From contig CAMCYK010000040.1 in the NCBI GenBank assembly GCA_945883695.1, positions 1 to 33,566 of the forward strand: a stretch of 33,566 nucleotides of DNA, written 5' to 3'. The DNA comes from Akkermansia muciniphila. GTDB taxonomy: Bacteria > Verrucomicrobiota > Verrucomicrobiia > Verrucomicrobiales > Akkermansiaceae. The position numbers and the translations under genes were made by a program. The notes under the pieces are model-generated. The model was given only the letters and a program-made list of their open reading frames with translations. It had not been told where the DNA came from and searched no databases. Of the stretch, positions 8,002 through 15,601 are shown in pieces (positions within the stretch are counted from its first letter, which is position 1; each line of letters opens with the position of its first letter).

Positions 8002-9540
8002 ATGATCCACGCCCTCTCCTTCCGCCTGCTCCTGCTGCTCGCCTTCCTCTCCGCCGCCCGCGCGGAGCCGGTGAGAATCCTGCCGCTCGGCGACTCGATC
8101 ACGGAAGGTGGCGGCCAGCTTTGCTACCGTCCCGCCCTTGCCAAGCTGCTGAAGGACGCGGGGCACGAGGTCACCTTCGTCGGCCCGAAAGAAGCCCCCG
8201 CCGGCCTCCGCCATGGCGGCTACGGCGGAAAAAACGCCGGACAGATCGCGGAGCTCTACGCCGGCTTCCATGCCGCCACGCCCGCCGACATCGTGCTGAT
8301 CCACGCCGGCCACAATCACTTCGCCGACGAGCAACCGATCCCCGGCATCCTCCGCGCGACCGACTCGATGATCGCCACCGCCCGCAAGGCCAACCCGAAG
8401 GTCACCGTCCTCCTCGCCCAGGTCATCACCAGCGGCAAGCTGCCGAAATACAGTTATCTTCCCGAGCTTGACCAACAACTCGCCGAACTCGCCGCAAAAC
8501 TCCACCGCCCGGAACAGCCGGTCATCCTCGTCGACCAGGCCACCGGCTTCAATTGGAAGACCGACGCGGTCGCCGACCTCGTCCACCCGAACGCACAGGG
8601 TGCCCAAAAGATGGCCGAGTGCTGGTTCCGAGCCCTCAAACCGCTGCTGCCCGACAAGGAAGCCGGCTTCCCGCTGCCTGCCGACGAAACCGCCGCCCTC
8701 GCGCAAGCCACCCGCAAGATCACCTACAAGCGCGTCGGCAACCTCGATCTCGACCTTTATCTCTTCCAACCCGCCGGCCTCAAACCCGGCGACTCCCGCC
8801 CGGCCATCCTCTTCATCCACGGCGGCGGCTGGTCAGGCGGCCAGCCCTCCGCGATGGCGATGCATTGCGTCCACTACGCGAGCCAGGGCCTCGTCACCGC
8901 CACCATCCGCTACCGTCTGTTAGGCAACCGCACCGCATCCTCGCCCGCCGATTGCCTGGCCGATGCGAAGTCGGCGATGCGCCATCTCCGCGCCCATGCC
9001 GCCGAGCTCGGCATCGACCCGCGGCGCATTGCCGCGGGCGGCGGTTCGGCCGGCGGCCACCTCGCCGCGGCGCTTGCCACGATCGAGGGTCATGACGATC
9101 CGCAGGACGACCTCGCGGTTTCCTGCAAGCCCGGACTCCTCTTGCTTGACTACCCGGTCATCGATCTCGTCGATGCCTGGAAAGACGGAGCCGCCAAATG
9201 CCGCAAGGCCGGGCTCGATCCCGCGGAGTTCTCCCCCGCCCTCGCGCCGCTCGCCGCCATGCCTCCGACCTTGATCCTGGCCGGCGCCGACGACCCGATC
9301 TCGTCCGCCGAGAGCAACCGGCGCTTCGTCCGCGCGATGGCCGCCGCAAGCCGCGACGCCGATCTCTTCACCTTCCCCGGCAGGGGCCACGCCCTGTTCA
9401 CCCGCCAGCCCGCCGACCCGCATCTGCAAGCCGTGCTCGGCCTCGGCACCCGCTTTCTCCAGACCCACGGTTGGCTCGTCAAGACCCCGCTGCCCCCGCT
9501 ACCCGACGTGAAATTCGAACGGACCTCCAGCACCCTCTGA
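8002..9540 (+). CDS. Two-domain secreted esterase: SGNH hydrolase fused to alpha/beta hydrolase
   Basis: The 512-residue protein has a signal peptide (FRLLLLLAFLSAARA) and two complete hydrolase domains. The first (about 23-220) is an SGNH/GDSL hydrolase: GDSITEG with Ser32 (block I), G-H-N105-H in place of GxND (block III), and D192-L-V-H195-P-N (block V). The second (about 235-500) is an esterase/lipase alpha/beta hydrolase: oxyanion H273-G-G-G-W, nucleophile elbow G-G-S349-A-G-G, acid in GADDPI (Asp430 or Asp431) and His463 in GRGHALF. Both catalytic sets look intact. Such enzymes commonly deacylate plant or algal polysaccharides, for example acetylxylan; the substrate is inferred. The ATG at 8002 is 32 bp after the serine hydrolase stop, and the two may be co-expressed. 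Confidence 0.88.
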   Translation: MIHALSFRLLLLLAFLSAARAEPVRILPLGDSITEGGGQLCYRPALAKLLKDAGHEVTFVGPKEAPAGLRHGGYGGKNAGQIAELYAGFHAATPADIVLIHAGHNHFADEQPIPGILRATDSMIATARKANPKVTVLLAQVITSGKLPKYSYLPELDQQLAELAAKLHRPEQPVILVDQATGFNWKTDAVADLVHPNAQGAQKMAECWFRALKPLLPDKEAGFPLPADETAALAQATRKITYKRVGNLDLDLYLFQPAGLKPGDSRPAILFIHGGGWSGGQPSAMAMHCVHYASQGLVTATIRYRLLGNRTASSPADCLADAKSAMRHLRAHAAELGIDPRRIAAGGGSAGGHLAAALATIEGHDDPQDDLAVSCKPGLLLLDYPVIDLVDAWKDGAAKCRKAGLDPAEFSPALAPLAAMPPTLILAGADDPISSAESNRRFVRAMAAASRDADLFTFPGRGHALFTRQPADPHLQAVLGLGTRFLQTHGWLVKTPLPPLPDVKFERTSSTL

Positions 9541-9589
9541 ACCGGATTCCTTTCGACAGCCCGCCCGCCAGCCACGATACCCGCCGCGG

Positions 9590-10258
9590 ATGAAGGTCAC
9601 CACCACGCTCGCCTCCTGCCGCACGCCCGACGGCGCCCTGATGGTGCTCCAGGAGCACGACGGCCAGCATTACCTGAAAATCGGCGGCGTGCCGCTCATG
9701 AGCACCACCGCCTCTTACTCGGAGCAGCAGATGGCGGAGCTCGCCTGCTCCGCCCTCCCCGCGAAGCCGCGCGTCCTGATCGGCGGACTCGGCTTCGGCT
9801 TCACCCTGCGCCGCGTGCTCGAACTCTCGCCGCCCGACGCCGTCGTCGATGTCGCCGAGCTGCTCCCCGAGGTCATCGCCTGGAACCGCGAGTTCCTCCA
9901 ATCCGTCAACGGCGGCCTGCTCGACGACCCGCGCGTCCGCATCCACGTCCGCGACGTCGGCGAACTCATCGACCGCTGCGGCCAGGACCGCTACCACGCC
10001 ATCCTGTTAGACGTCGACAACAGCCCCGACCCGCTCGTCCAGCAGGGCAACGCCCGCCTCTACAACCGCGGCGGCATCACCCGCACCAAGTCCGCCCTCC
10101 ACCCGCAAGGCCGCGTCGTCTTCTGGTCCGCCAACCGCGACAAGCACTTCGCGGATTCCCTCGGCCGGGTCTTCAAGCGGGTCGAGTGCGTCGGCGCCAA
10201 GGCCTACCCGCAGGCGAAGAAAATCACCCACACCCTGTTCGTCGCCGACCGGGACTGA
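9590..10258 (+). CDS. Spermidine-synthase-like class I methyltransferase-fold protein
   Basis: The 222-residue protein has the compact layout of spermine/spermidine synthase-like proteins. A short N-terminal beta region (LMVLQEHDGQHYLKIGG) is followed by the nucleotide-binding loop L-I-G-G-L-G-F-G (about 64-70), an acidic strand end (VDVAELLPEVIAWNREFL) and LLDVDNSPD (Asp141-Asp147), where true SpeE proteins have their catalytic DxxDP segment. It is shorter than SpeE (about 280 residues) and lacks the usual GGxDGG substrate motif. It may therefore be an orphan family member acting on another substrate. No speD or other polyamine gene is nearby. The ATG at 9590 gives a normal N-terminus. It is convergent with the repeat-protein gene at 10440-11822. 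Confidence 0.75.
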   Translation: MKVTTTLASCRTPDGALMVLQEHDGQHYLKIGGVPLMSTTASYSEQQMAELACSALPAKPRVLIGGLGFGFTLRRVLELSPPDAVVDVAELLPEVIAWNREFLQSVNGGLLDDPRVRIHVRDVGELIDRCGQDRYHAILLDVDNSPDPLVQQGNARLYNRGGITRTKSALHPQGRVVFWSANRDKHFADSLGRVFKRVECVGAKAYPQAKKITHTLFVADRD

Positions 10259-10383
10259 GCGCAGTGGTTCGGGATGAGGCCTGGCACCCGGCCAGCAGCG
10301 CGGACGTCCCACGGTGCGCTGGCGTTGAAGCGCTCCAAGTTCCTCACGGGCGGGCGCGGCTCCGGGGCCGCCGCATCCGGACA

Positions 10384-10416
10384 AGAAAAGGCCGCGCGGG
10401 ATCATCCCGCGCGGCC
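10384..10416 (-). terminator. Rho-independent terminator of the repeat-protein gene
   Basis: A perfect 12-bp GC-rich stem (10390-10401 paired with 10405-10416) encloses a 3-nt loop. On the minus strand it is followed by a T-rich tract (read from 10389 back to 10384). It lies 24 bp past the stop of the minus-strand gene ending at 10440. The plus strand has no T tract on the other side, so it terminates mainly leftward transcription. Confidence 0.8.
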
Positions 10417-10439
10417 CATTCATGCCTGAACCGTAAAGA

Positions 10440-11822
10440 TCAGTTGCCGCGGCCACGCCCGCCGCCCGGACCGCCACGACCTCCCCAGCCGCGACCTTCA
10501 CTCTCGATCAGGCGCTGCTTGGCCTCGTCGTCGAGGACGGTGGACTGCTGGATGTAAGTGGTGGCCGCTTCCTTGTCTTCCTGCATCCAACGCATCGCGG
10601 CCATGCCTACGGTGCGGCTGCGGGCACCCTCGTCGGAGATCGACTCGGCGAGTTGGATCGTTTGCTGGGGAGTCGAGTCGCGGTTCGACCAGATATACGT
10701 GGAGGTCGCCTCGTCGCGCAATTCGCCCGCGGGCTGCTGCTGGATGAAGGCAAGCGCGCCGGCGCTATCCTGGGTCGCCCAGGTCGAGATGACGCTGCGG
10801 ATCGCATCGTCCGGATCTTCAATCTCCTGCTGGGTCACCCAAGCGGCGGCTCCGGCGGGGTCCTTGCGGGCCCAGGATTCAGCGACGTCTTCGATGGCGC
10901 GGTCACGGTCGCGTCCGACCGGGATGCTGGCCACCTTGGCGGCCGCGCCCTGCGGATCGGTCGCGGCCATGCTCTCGATCGCTTCCGACATCGCGCGGTC
11001 GCGGGACTCGGCCGGGAGGCCTTGGATCCACGCTTCGGCGGCGGCGAAATCGGTGCTGGCCCACTTGCCGGCGATCTCGCCGTAGGCACGGGCCTGGTCG
11101 TCGCCGGTCAGGGTGGCGGCGACCTGGGCGGCCTTGACCGGGTCCTTCGATGCCATCTCGCTGATGACTGAATTGAGCGCGCCGCCCTTGTCGCGACCTT
11201 CGAGGCCGTTGGCCCAGGCGAGGGCCGCCTCGGGATCGAGCTTGGCCCATTCCGCGGCGATCACCGAGACTCCGCTCTCCCCGCCGCCGGGTCCGCGACC
11301 GCCGAATCCGCCCATCTGGGCGAACTCGCGCGGGTTCTCGCCGAAATATCTCGCCGCGTTCTCCGGGTCCACGCTGGCCCAGCTCTGGAGAATGGTCGGC
11401 CGGACGAACATGCCGCCCATCCCCATGGTATTGGAATACGCGAGCGCGCCGGTCGGATCCACCTCCGCCCAGCGGCCGAACAACAGGAACGAGGCCATGA
11501 TCCGCTCCGCCATCGGCAGGCCGTCGAGCTTGCCCGCTTCGGATTCCAACTGGGCGGCATCCATGCCGGCGTAGAGGTCGAGCAGCGACTGCATGCGGGC
11601 CATCTGGCCGGGCTCGCGGAGGATGTCGTCGACCTTCTTCTCGCGTCCCTTGCCGGACTCGGAGCTTGCGGCCGAACCGGCGCGGCGCTGGCTCTTGGTG
11701 TCGGACATCGATTCGGTCTTGGCGACTTCCTCGGGCGACGGGCCGCCGGCCTTGCCGGCGAGATATCCTCCGGCAGCTCCGGCGAGCAGGGCTGCGATTC
11801 CAATGGTGGCGGTGTTTTTCAT
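10440..11822 (-). CDS. Membrane-anchored protein of about ten 32-residue alpha-helical repeats
   Basis: The 460-residue product starts with an uncleaved-looking hydrophobic segment (residues 5-26, Gly/Ala rich) that could anchor it in a membrane. A charged linker (about 30-70) follows. Then come about ten tandem units of 31-35 residues with the pattern W-A-x-x-D-P-x-x-A-A, for example EWAKLDPEAALAWANGL, KWASTDFAAAEAWIQGLP and SWARKDPAGAAAWVTQQ. The pattern suggests paired helices like TPR or SEL1 solenoids, used for protein-protein contact. The C-terminus is a short Arg/Gly-rich tail. The ATG at 11822 is chosen because a GGAG site precedes it and the frame upstream is unconserved. It lies 58 bp downstream of the sulfatase on the same strand, so the two may share a transcript. 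No specific family name is assigned. Confidence 0.75.
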   Translation of the reverse strand: MKNTATIGIAALLAGAAGGYLAGKAGGPSPEEVAKTESMSDTKSQRRAGSAASSESGKGREKKVDDILREPGQMARMQSLLDLYAGMDAAQLESEAGKLDGLPMAERIMASFLLFGRWAEVDPTGALAYSNTMGMGGMFVRPTILQSWASVDPENAARYFGENPREFAQMGGFGGRGPGGGESGVSVIAAEWAKLDPEAALAWANGLEGRDKGGALNSVISEMASKDPVKAAQVAATLTGDDQARAYGEIAGKWASTDFAAAEAWIQGLPAESRDRAMSEAIESMAATDPQGAAAKVASIPVGRDRDRAIEDVAESWARKDPAGAAAWVTQQEIEDPDDAIRSVISTWATQDSAGALAFIQQQPAGELRDEATSTYIWSNRDSTPQQTIQLAESISDEGARSRTVGMAAMRWMQEDKEAATTYIQQSTVLDDEAKQRLIESEGRGWGGRGGPGGGRGRGN

Positions 11823-11831
11823 GATTTCGAT

Positions 11832-11835
11832 CTCC
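11832..11835 (-). promoter_or_regulatory. Shine-Dalgarno site for the repeat-protein gene
   Basis: GGAG on the minus strand, 9 nt upstream of the ATG at 11822, decides that start over a longer frame reaching 12026. It is notable because most genes in this window have no evident Shine-Dalgarno site. Confidence 0.6.
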
Positions 11836-11880
11836 AGAGCCGGGAAACCCGCCGTTGAAAGGAAGGTTGCGTCCGACCCG

Positions 11881-13686
11881 TCACTTAGATGGTTTGACCC
11901 GGAATTCCGGTTTCGGAGCCGTCCGTTCGCCCTTGCGTTCCAACGTTGCGAAAAAGGCCCCGAGGATCCGGTCGTTGAGCAGTTGCCGGTCGAACCAGAT
12001 TTCCAGATCGACCGGTCCGGCGTCAAGATCCACCGGCACCCGGAACGAGGTCGCGCCCTGCTTGACCTCCATCCGCTGTTCCTCCTGCCCGGCCCGGATA
12101 TGGACCAGCCCCGGCCGCAATTGCCCGAGCTCGCGGCGCTCCTCGGCGCTTGCCTCCGGCGGCATCAGGGAAAAACCCACCTCGTAGTTCCCCTCGCGCT
12201 CGACCTGCAGCTTCCAATGGCCGGAGGTGGAGGGCAACGCGTTGCGGGTCGCGGCGACCTGCGCTTTTTTCAGGAAATCCCGGATCTGCGAGTGGGCGAA
12301 CTTTCCCTCGGCTCCGCTCGCCTCGGTCTCCTTCGAGGGCCACCAGTCGTGCGCCGTCAGGCGGACCAGCGGACAGGCCTCCGAGCCGATCACGTAGCGG
12401 ACCGGTTCCCGGAGCACGGGCAGCACGCCCTCCCACCACTTGCCGTATTCGGTCAACAGCCGCTGGGCCTCCGCCGCTTGATCGGCGAAAAGATTCCGGG
12501 TCTGTCCGGGATCGGCGACCATGTCGAACAGCTCCAGCCCGACCAGCCGCCAGCGCGCGTCCCGCACCGAGAAATTCTGGCCGCGGAAGCGCCCCGCCGC
12601 CTCGTCCCCGTGCCAGCGGCCGACCTGGGTGAACAGGACGCGCTCTTGCGGGAACCCCGCCTTGCCCAGCAAGGGCTGCGCGAGGTCCATCCCGTCGCCG
12701 CGCCAGCCGAACGGCCGCGCGACGCCGCACAGCGAGGTCAGGGTCGGCAGCAGGTCGAAATGGGCGGCAATCTCCGGCACCACCTTGCCCGCGGCGATTT
12801 TCCCCGGCCAGCGGACGAAACACGGCACCCGCACCCCGCCCTCGTCGGGGCTGCCCTTCGTGCCTTTCATCCCGGCATTCGCGGCACCCACGGCCGACCC
12901 GTTGTCGGTCGTGAAAACCACGATGGTATTTTCCGCCGCCCCGCTCTTTTCCAAAGCTTCCATCAACTTCGCAAAGTTCGCGTCGATGTTGTCGATCATC
13001 GCGTGGAAGGCGTCTTCGGCCGCCATCTTCGCGCCGCGGACCGGCGGGATATAAGGTCCGTGCGGCGCGTTGGTCGCCAGATGCAGGAAGAACGGCTGCC
13101 GCTCCGCCACCCGCTCGCCCATCCAGCGGATCGCCTCGCCGAAAAAGACATCGGTGCAGTAACCCTCGGTCTTTTCCCAGCCGTCGCGGCGGCGGATCAT
13201 CGGGTCGAAATAGCCGTTCCCCCAGTGGTCCGGCGTCTGGCCGATCCCGCCGCCGCCGTGCACGAACACGTCGTCGAAACCCCGGTCCTCCGGCCGGCAC
13301 GGATAGGCGTCGCCGAGGTGCCACTTGCCGATAATCCCCGTCCGGTAGCCCGCCGCGCGGAACATTTCCGGCATTGTCGGGAGTCCCGGTTTCAACAGGC
13401 TGCGCCCCATGATGGTGTGGCTGATCCCGCAGCGGAACTCGTGCAAACCGGTCATCAGCGCCGCCCGCGTCGGCGCGCAGGTCGGGCTGGCGAAAAAGCG
13501 GTCGAGCGAGGTCGACTCACCGCGGAACTTGTCGAGCGCCGGGGTCTTTACTTTGGTGCTGCCGTGCGCTGTTAGATCCCCGTAGCCCTGGTCGTCGGTG
13601 ATCACCACCACCACGTTCGGCCCCGCCGCGAGGACGGGTCCGAGCATGACCTTTGCGATTGCCACCAGCGCGATTGAACGGAGCAT
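11881..13686 (-). CDS. Secreted arylsulfatase-type sulfatase
   Basis: The 601-residue protein has a short hydrophobic leader (about residues 4-21, ending LAAG). Its sulfatase N-domain has the metal-binding Asp pair in ITDDQGYGD (Asp31-Asp32). The active-site signature is C70-A-P-T-R74-A-A-L-M-T-G, the CxPxR motif whose Cys becomes formylglycine. GKWHLGD and TTDNGS complete the catalytic set. A C-terminal region (about 490-580) is beta-rich and looks like an added sandwich domain. The Cys-type site requires a formylglycine-generating enzyme encoded elsewhere. Substrates in related organisms are sulfated glycans; the exact substrate is not predictable here. The ATG at 13686 gives a signal peptide; upstream in-frame sequence is antisense to the phosphatase and was rejected. 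Confidence 0.92.
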   Translation of the reverse strand: MLRSIALVAIAKVMLGPVLAAGPNVVVVITDDQGYGDLTAHGSTKVKTPALDKFRGESTSLDRFFASPTCAPTRAALMTGLHEFRCGISHTIMGRSLLKPGLPTMPEMFRAAGYRTGIIGKWHLGDAYPCRPEDRGFDDVFVHGGGGIGQTPDHWGNGYFDPMIRRRDGWEKTEGYCTDVFFGEAIRWMGERVAERQPFFLHLATNAPHGPYIPPVRGAKMAAEDAFHAMIDNIDANFAKLMEALEKSGAAENTIVVFTTDNGSAVGAANAGMKGTKGSPDEGGVRVPCFVRWPGKIAAGKVVPEIAAHFDLLPTLTSLCGVARPFGWRGDGMDLAQPLLGKAGFPQERVLFTQVGRWHGDEAAGRFRGQNFSVRDARWRLVGLELFDMVADPGQTRNLFADQAAEAQRLLTEYGKWWEGVLPVLREPVRYVIGSEACPLVRLTAHDWWPSKETEASGAEGKFAHSQIRDFLKKAQVAATRNALPSTSGHWKLQVEREGNYEVGFSLMPPEASAEERRELGQLRPGLVHIRAGQEEQRMEVKQGATSFRVPVDLDAGPVDLEIWFDRQLLNDRILGAFFATLERKGERTAPKPEFRVKPSK

Positions 13687-13705
13687 GGGCAAGCTTCTCC
13701 ACCCG

Positions 13706-14197
13706 ATGCCCGCCGACCGCAAGCCCTTCCGCGTCCTCTTCATCTGCATGGGGAACATCTGCCGCTCCCCCGCCGCCGAAATCGTGTTCCGCCGGCAGGT
13801 CGCCGAGGCCGGGCTGGCCGGGGCCATCGAGATCGATTCCGCCGGCACCATCGGCTACCACGCCGGCAAGGGCCCCGACCCCCGCATGGCCGACACCCTG
13901 CGCCGCCGCGGCTACCCGATCGCCGGGCGCTCCCGACAGGTCACGGGACATGATCTGGCGGACTTCGACCTGGTGCTCGCCGCCGACCAGGAGAATCTCG
14001 CCGACCTCCACCGACTCGACCGCAGCGGCGTGCACCGCGGAAAGGTCCGCCTGCTGGTCGACTACTGTGTTGAAAAGCAGGCGACCCATGTCCCGGACCC
14101 CTACTACGGCGGACAGCGCGGCTTCGAAGAAGTGGCCGACCTGGTGGAGGATGCCTGCGGCGGGCTATTGGAGGAAATCCGCAAGTCGATGCCCTGA
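13706..14197 (+). CDS. Low-molecular-weight protein-tyrosine phosphatase
   Basis: The 163-residue protein matches the usual LMW-PTP size. The P-loop is C14-M-G-N-I-C-R20-S-P near the N-terminus, with nucleophile Cys14 and phosphate-binding Arg20. The general acid is Asp131 in HVPDPYYGG near the C-terminus. Bacterial members dephosphorylate phosphotyrosine on kinases controlling exopolysaccharide export, or act on other proteins; no partner kinase is present here. The start at 13706 gives an ordinary family N-terminus. An upstream in-frame ATG at 13685-13687 would add seven residues and overlap the start codon of the divergent sulfatase. Confidence 0.9.
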   Translation: MPADRKPFRVLFICMGNICRSPAAEIVFRRQVAEAGLAGAIEIDSAGTIGYHAGKGPDPRMADTLRRRGYPIAGRSRQVTGHDLADFDLVLAADQENLADLHRLDRSGVHRGKVRLLVDYCVEKQATHVPDPYYGGQRGFEEVADLVEDACGGLLEEIRKSMP

Positions 14198-14371
14198 CCG
14201 ATTTCCGGCCCGTCGATCCAGCGGGTGGTCGACGAAAGAGGGTTTTCACAGCGCTGTGCCCATGGTATTCAAACGCCGTCGGCCGGGTCATGTCCGCCGC
14301 GCCGCGTTCCCGCCAGCGCCATTTCAAGACCGCACGCCCTGCATCACCCCGACCCGCCCCACATCGCGCAG

Positions 14372-15367
14372 ATGATCCCCGTCAAACCGCCTGAAAACGC
14401 AACGGCGGCAAGTCTCCTTGCCCTGCCGCCGGACCCTTGGGGTGTCCGCAGCGTGGAGTTCCGGGCGCTGGGGACCAACTGCTCGCTCAAGTTCCGCCAC
14501 GAAGACGAGCGGACGTCGCTGGAGTTCGCCGCCCGGGCGCTCGGCTGGCTGCAGGACTTCGAAGCGAAATTCTCGCGCTACCGTCCGGATTCGATGATCT
14601 CCCGCATCAACCGCGGCGCGGGCTTGGACTGGGTCGCGACCGATCCGGAACTGGAGCACCTGCTCGACCTCGCGGAAGACATCTGGCGGCGCAGCGATGG
14701 CATCCTCGATCCGACCTTGTTGCCGCTCCAGCGGATCTGGGATTGGAAAACCGTCCATCTCCGGCTTCCCGAAACGGCCGACGTGAAGCGGGCGCTGGCC
14801 TTGACGGGGTGGCGAAAGGTCGAGCGGCGGCCCGGCGCGGTGCGTTTGCCGGAAGCCGGGATGGGCTTGGATTTTGGCGGCTTCGGGAAAGAACACGCGG
14901 TCGATCAACTGGCCCGGCTGGCCCGCGACCACGGGATCCGCGATGCCCTCGTCGATCTCGGCCGCGACCTATTCGCGCTCGGCGGGAACGGCCGGCATCC
15001 GTTCTGGCACGTCGGGATCGAGGACGGCTGCCATCCCGGAACCTGCTGGGGCGGTCTCGCGGTGAGCGGCCAGGGGGTTTCCTCGTCCGGCGATTATGCC
15101 CGCCACTTCACCCACGGCGGCATCCGCTACGGGCACATCCTCGATCCGCGGACCGGCTGGCCGGTCGCGAACGGCATGCGGGCGGTGACCGTGGTCGCGC
15201 CGACCTGCCTCGAGGCCGGGATCCACAGCACCACCGTGTTCGTGCTCGGAGTCCGCGAGGGGCTTCACCTTGCGTCCCTGGCCCGCGGCGTGGAGGTTTG
15301 CGCCCAGACGGAATCCGGCATCGAAGGCAGCCGCGCCTTCGGCCAATACCTTGTGAAAGCCGCATGA
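14372..15367 (+). CDS. ApbE-family FAD:protein FMN transferase
   Basis: The 331-residue protein has the ApbE fold order. FRALGTNCSLKF at the N-terminus is followed by FSRYRPDSMISRINRGAG, where the family has F(S)rfdpdSeiSrLN. Next come DILDPTLLPL-like flavin-contact residues around 110-125, DFGGFGKEHAVD and YGHILDPRTGWPV (the HixDPxTG signature). ApbE enzymes attach FMN from FAD to Thr/Ser of target redox proteins, usually outside the cytoplasm. The conserved ADxxST Mg-binding segment reads AGIHST (Gly283, Thr287), so the usual Asp is absent. No signal peptide or lipobox is seen at the chosen ATG or in the upstream extension. Its stop overlaps the DUF4266 start in ATGA, implying translational coupling. 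Confidence 0.85.
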   Translation: MIPVKPPENATAASLLALPPDPWGVRSVEFRALGTNCSLKFRHEDERTSLEFAARALGWLQDFEAKFSRYRPDSMISRINRGAGLDWVATDPELEHLLDLAEDIWRRSDGILDPTLLPLQRIWDWKTVHLRLPETADVKRALALTGWRKVERRPGAVRLPEAGMGLDFGGFGKEHAVDQLARLARDHGIRDALVDLGRDLFALGGNGRHPFWHVGIEDGCHPGTCWGGLAVSGQGVSSSGDYARHFTHGGIRYGHILDPRTGWPVANGMRAVTVVAPTCLEAGIHSTTVFVLGVREGLHLASLARGVEVCAQTESGIEGSRAFGQYLVKAA

Positions 15368-15594
15368 AACTCCTGAAGCCTGTAATCGCGGCCATCGCCG
15401 CCGCCCTGCTGCTGCCGGCCTGCTCGCCCGCCCTGGTGCGGGTCAAACCCTACGAACGGGGCACTCTCGCCCGGCCGGTGATGGCGGACAGCCTCGACCC
15501 GCTGGGCACCGCGATGACCGACCACGCCTACTTTTCCCGCGAAGCCAGCTTCGGCGGCGGTGGCGTGGGCGGCGGCGGCTGCGGCTGCAATTGA
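15364..15594 (+). CDS. DUF4266-type small lipoprotein with Gly/Cys-rich tail
   Basis: The 76-residue precursor has a lipoprotein signal with lipobox L-P-A-C20, so the mature protein is about 57 residues, lipidated and facing the periplasm or cell surface. It has the DUF4266 pattern: VKPYERGTLARPVM, then SLDPL, HAYFSREA and a terminal run of Gly with the ending GGGGCGCN. The family function is not established. From memory, members occur beside ApbE, thioredoxin-like and DUF3570 genes. Here only ApbE is adjacent. The start codon overlaps the ApbE stop (ATGA at 15364-15367). The two closely spaced C-terminal Cys residues could bind metal, carry a modification or form a disulfide; this is inference. 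Confidence 0.85.
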   Translation: MKLLKPVIAAIAAALLLPACSPALVRVKPYERGTLARPVMADSLDPLGTAMTDHAYFSREASFGGGGVGGGGCGCN

Positions 15595-15601
15595 ATTTCC
15601 G

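Noticed and set aside
11593-13575. 660-codon plus-strand frame antisense to the sulfatase and repeat protein
   Set aside because: Arg/Pro/His-rich shadow frame; the minus strand carries catalytic sulfatase motifs and regular repeats.
13685-13705. Earlier ATG for the phosphatase
   Set aside because: It would overlap the sulfatase start codon and lengthen an N-terminus that already fits the family from 13706; kept only as an alternative.
14225-14371. Upstream extension of the ApbE frame to 14225
   Set aside because: It adds 49 residues rich in Pro, His and Arg with no signal peptide; the ATG at 14372 is followed by ordinary ApbE sequence.
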